A stretch of DNA of 64,000 bases, from assembly GCA_964412555.1 (NCBI GenBank), contig CAYPPG010000017.1, positions 56,569 to 120,568 of the forward strand, read 5' to 3'. This stretch comes from CAYPPG01 sp964412555 (GTDB taxonomy: Bacteria; Hinthialibacterota; Hinthialibacteria; Hinthialibacterales; Hinthialibacteraceae). Of the stretch, positions 61,905 through 64,000 are shown piece after piece. Each line of letters begins with the position of its first letter. Positions within the stretch are counted from its first letter, which is position 1. A model generated the notes under the pieces. It saw only the letters and a program-made list of their open reading frames with translations. It ran no database searches and was not told the DNA's origin. A program made the translations under genes and the position numbers.

Positions 61905-62168
61905 CTCTCTCGATCTGTTTGAAACGATCATGAACATAATCGACAGCAGTCATTTCGATGGTCTTGACATCGACTCTTTCATTCTTTAGCCCATCATTGC
62001 AATAAATATTCTTTTCTTTAAATTTGACCAAAGTTTCTTCCTCGAAATTTTTCCTCCCGACAATTGCATTACAATTTCAAATATGGTAGATTGGTCATCG
62101 CTTCGCTATTGAATATGATTCATCTATTAAAAGAATCGAACAAAAACACAAAGAAAGGAAAGAAAGTC

Positions 62169-62855
62169 ATGAAAAACGCTATTTATGTGTTCGTAGGGAT
62201 TGTTCTTATTGGATGCCTGTCCTGTTTCGCTCAAGCCGATGATCCGTTTGCTGTGGGAGAGAAATGGACATATGAGCACGATGGTGCCATTCCCATGCGT
62301 CCTCCCGATTCTACGATTACTGGTGATCGAACACGCGAGGTGGTTGTCATACAGGGAGATGGAGAGGAAAAACGGTGGGTGATTCTTGAAGCATGGGGAG
62401 ATGACGACGAATGGGCAGGAAAACGATTTGTCGGTGCAGATCGCATGTACGACCGAATGGAAGGCGGGGGAGATCGAGTCATTACCATAAATCCGGCTAC
62501 ATTGTATGATGGCTTGAATTTAAAACCGGGTGAAGAAAAGAATTTGGAAAGTACTTTCGAATTTGGTGCGGACTGGTCTTTTCCTATGAAGTTGACCGCC
62601 AAACGTGTAAAAGATGAAACCATAAAAGTGCCTGCAGGGGAATTCGAAAATTGCATCCACGTTCAAAGTGAAGAAGCAGTCACTTTCACGCCCCCGAATG
62701 GAGATGAGATGACGATCACGACAAAACGTAAACAGTGGTTTCATTCCGATGTAAATGGTCTGGTGAAAGAAATCTTTATGATCGGCCTTCCCAACGGCGG
62801 GGAAGAAAAAGGTGTCAGTGAACTGAAATTGTACACGAAAGCAGAAAAGGAATAG
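62169..62855 (+). CDS. Putative lipoprotein of unknown function
   Basis: This 228-aa protein begins with an export signal (YVFVGIVLIGCLSCFAQA) whose LIGC could be a lipobox with the lipidated cysteine. The rest is a beta-rich domain (FAVGEKWTYEHDGAIPM, then KRWVILEAWGDDDEWAG and MKLTAKRVKDETIKVPAGEF) resembling hypothetical lipoprotein folds found in Planctomycetes and Bacteroidetes. I do not recognise a specific family. The start at 62169 has an AAAGGAAAG box; an upstream ATG at 62064 is rejected. It lies three bases before the next gene and is co-transcribed with it. Its role is probably at the outer membrane or periplasm. Confidence 0.75.
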   Translation: MKNAIYVFVGIVLIGCLSCFAQADDPFAVGEKWTYEHDGAIPMRPPDSTITGDRTREVVVIQGDGEEKRWVILEAWGDDDEWAGKRFVGADRMYDRMEGGGDRVITINPATLYDGLNLKPGEEKNLESTFEFGADWSFPMKLTAKRVKDETIKVPAGEFENCIHVQSEEAVTFTPPNGDEMTITTKRKQWFHSDVNGLVKEIFMIGLPNGGEEKGVSELKLYTKAEKE

Positions 62856-62858
62856 TTC

Positions 62859-63923
62859 ATGCAGATATCATTCTATTTATGGATTGTCATTTTTGTTTTT
62901 ATCGGATTGGCTCCTGGTTTCGCGGAAGATGAAATTTTTTTACTTTCCTATTTCAAAGATAATGGTCAAGCAGGAGTCTTTCTGGCGTGGAGTGAAGATG
63001 GTTACAATTTTGATCCGTTGAATCATGAAAAACCGATTTTCACGCCGCCGGATTGGGAGGGGCAGAATCTTACTCGTGATCCTTCCATCGTGTATCATAA
63101 CGGTTTGTTTCATATGGTTTGGACATCCAACTGGACCGGTTCGTGTTTCGGCGCTGCCACATCCCCGAATCTGAAGGACTGGTCAAAACCAATCCAAGTT
63201 CAACCGTTTCATGCATGGCCTGAAGATGATTTTCCGCAAAATGTATGGGCGCCCGAAGTGCATTGGAATCCGATGCAAAAAACTTTTAACATTCTTTGGT
63301 CCTCGACAACACAAAGCATGAAAGAATCGGGAGGGCACAATTCCGGTGGTTTGGAAAACAATTCCACGCTGAATGTGAAAAAGGATATTCGTCATCACCG
63401 TACATTTTATACTCGCACCACTGATTTCCAACATTTTTCGGATGCCCGTATTTTTTTCAATCCGGGGAGGAGCCAAATCGATGCAATAATGATTTTCGAT
63501 GATCGAGAGACTGAATATACATCCGATGATCGATGGATTATGGCTGTAAAACATGAACAATTCAAAGAACTGGCCGGGAAAAACATACGGCTTACCTGCA
63601 CGGTATCCGACCTGAATATCTCAAAGCCTCCTCAATTTCATTCCCTAATGGATTCGACGAAACCATGGACTAAACCAATTGTTGGATTGGGATCGGCGAT
63701 TCAATCCGATCATATGGTGGAAGGGCCTACATTATTGAAAGTGGGGAAGGAATGGCGGCTTTACTTTGACCGTTTCGATATGAAATTCAATCGTTTCGGG
63801 ATAGCTATATCACATGATTGTATCGAGTGGTCTGACCGAACGGATCAATTGGTTGTTCCACGAGAGGCAAGACATGGAACGGTCTTTCTCGCACCGCGAT
63901 CCGCTGTTGCTTTTCTGCAGTAA
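62859..63923 (+). CDS. Exported five-bladed-propeller glycosidase-like protein (GH43/GH117 type)
   Basis: This 354-aa exported protein resembles the five-bladed beta-propeller glycosidases (GH43/GH62/GH117-like). A signal peptide (YLWIVIFVFIGLAPGFA) is present. Blades show repeated motifs typical of the family: FLAWSEDGYNFDPL, TRDPSIVYHNGLFHMVW (Asp in the RDPS strand is the likely catalytic base), NVWAPEVHWNPMQKTFNIL (WAPE), and MVEGPTLLKVGKEWRLYF (EGP). The final blade has FGIAISHDCIEW. The first RDPS, WAPE and EGP motifs fit the three catalytic acidic residues. It is co-transcribed with the lipoprotein gene three bases upstream. The substrate, perhaps arabinose- or anhydro-galactose-containing, cannot be decided. 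Confidence 0.85.
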   Translation: MQISFYLWIVIFVFIGLAPGFAEDEIFLLSYFKDNGQAGVFLAWSEDGYNFDPLNHEKPIFTPPDWEGQNLTRDPSIVYHNGLFHMVWTSNWTGSCFGAATSPNLKDWSKPIQVQPFHAWPEDDFPQNVWAPEVHWNPMQKTFNILWSSTTQSMKESGGHNSGGLENNSTLNVKKDIRHHRTFYTRTTDFQHFSDARIFFNPGRSQIDAIMIFDDRETEYTSDDRWIMAVKHEQFKELAGKNIRLTCTVSDLNISKPPQFHSLMDSTKPWTKPIVGLGSAIQSDHMVEGPTLLKVGKEWRLYFDRFDMKFNRFGIAISHDCIEWSDRTDQLVVPREARHGTVFLAPRSAVAFLQ

Positions 63924-64000
63924 ATCTCCTAGAGTTTTGTTTATGAATTGTGTGTAACTTCAAAATATTTTAATGTAACTAGTTCAAAAGATGTAACTTA

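Noticed and set aside
1..64000. tRNA, rRNA and riboswitch genes
   Set aside because: I scanned the gaps for cloverleaf-like or conserved RNA motifs and found none that I could support.

Overview
The window is about 64 kb of bacterial chromosome of moderate GC. It encodes roughly 47 genes and I see no rRNA or tRNA. The host looks Gram-negative: it has a complete RND/TolC efflux operon, many Sec or Tat signal peptides, and large exported proteins. The content includes two Tat-type Gfo/Idh/MocA oxidoreductases, a sulfatase, DUF1080 and FG-GAP/VCBS proteins, six-hairpin and five-bladed-propeller glycosidase-like proteins, a dockerin, long Thr/Pro stalks and a URO-D-type methyltransferase. This mixture is typical of polysaccharide-degrading bacteria of the PVC/FCB neighbourhood and of uncultured phyla such as Hydrogenedentota, Sumerlaeota, Poribacteria and OLB16-like lineages. 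Nothing here fixes the phylum, so that placement is inference.

Layout. 0-10 kb: an MscS channel (possibly cut by the window edge), an unknown coiled-coil protein, an exported oxidoreductase, a GHMP sugar kinase, a DUF502/DJ-1 operon with an orphan HicB-like gene, a MarR regulator with a four-cysteine tail next to an A-type Fe-S carrier, and a TGS GTPase. 10-20 kb: exported carbohydrate-related and beta-propeller proteins, a tyrosine phosphatase, and a pseudopilin-like gene upstream of a large PqqD / membrane / double cNMP-binding protein. 20.3-25.4 kb: a tightly coupled three-gene operon (winged-helix protein, AAA+ ATPase, RecB/Cas4-type nuclease fused to an FtsK motor). This is the best candidate for an undescribed DNA-processing or defence system. 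25.5-31.5 kb: two large exported proteins, one carrying a Thr/Pro stalk, a CBM9-like domain, a caspase-like region and a dockerin. 31.7-37.6 kb: the efflux operon. 37.9-39.7 kb: a tandem pair of Rpn-type nuclease genes that share an identical core. 39.9-43.3 kb: a CRTAC1/ASPIC protein, an orphan Phd antitoxin and a second oxidoreductase. 43.5-47.9 kb: sdhC-sdhA, then a two-gene DUF5678/aspartyl-protease cassette, then sdhB. 47.9-53.4 kb: an orphan YgiT finger, an atypical radical SAM protein, NUDIX, HicAB, an exported acetolactate decarboxylase and a sulfatase. 53.5-57 kb: a PhoBR-like two-component pair, a PII-like protein and a DinB-fold protein. 57.4-64 kb: a beta-helix surface protein with a repeated C-terminal module, a URO-D family protein, a lipoprotein and a glycosidase-like propeller.

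How it fits together. Most of the window serves the cell envelope and the breakdown of external glycans: exported hydrolases and oxidoreductases, a sulfatase, dockerin or stalk surface proteins, efflux and a histidine kinase. Succinate dehydrogenase supplies respiration. Scattered among these are small mobile-like units: toxin-antitoxin pieces, Rpn nucleases and the RecB-FtsK operon. Two kinds of short intergenic repeats are also present, a palindromic element ending in GGTACCC and an 8-bp-period CGCAAAGG-like tract. Several of these mark the edges of the insert-like segments.
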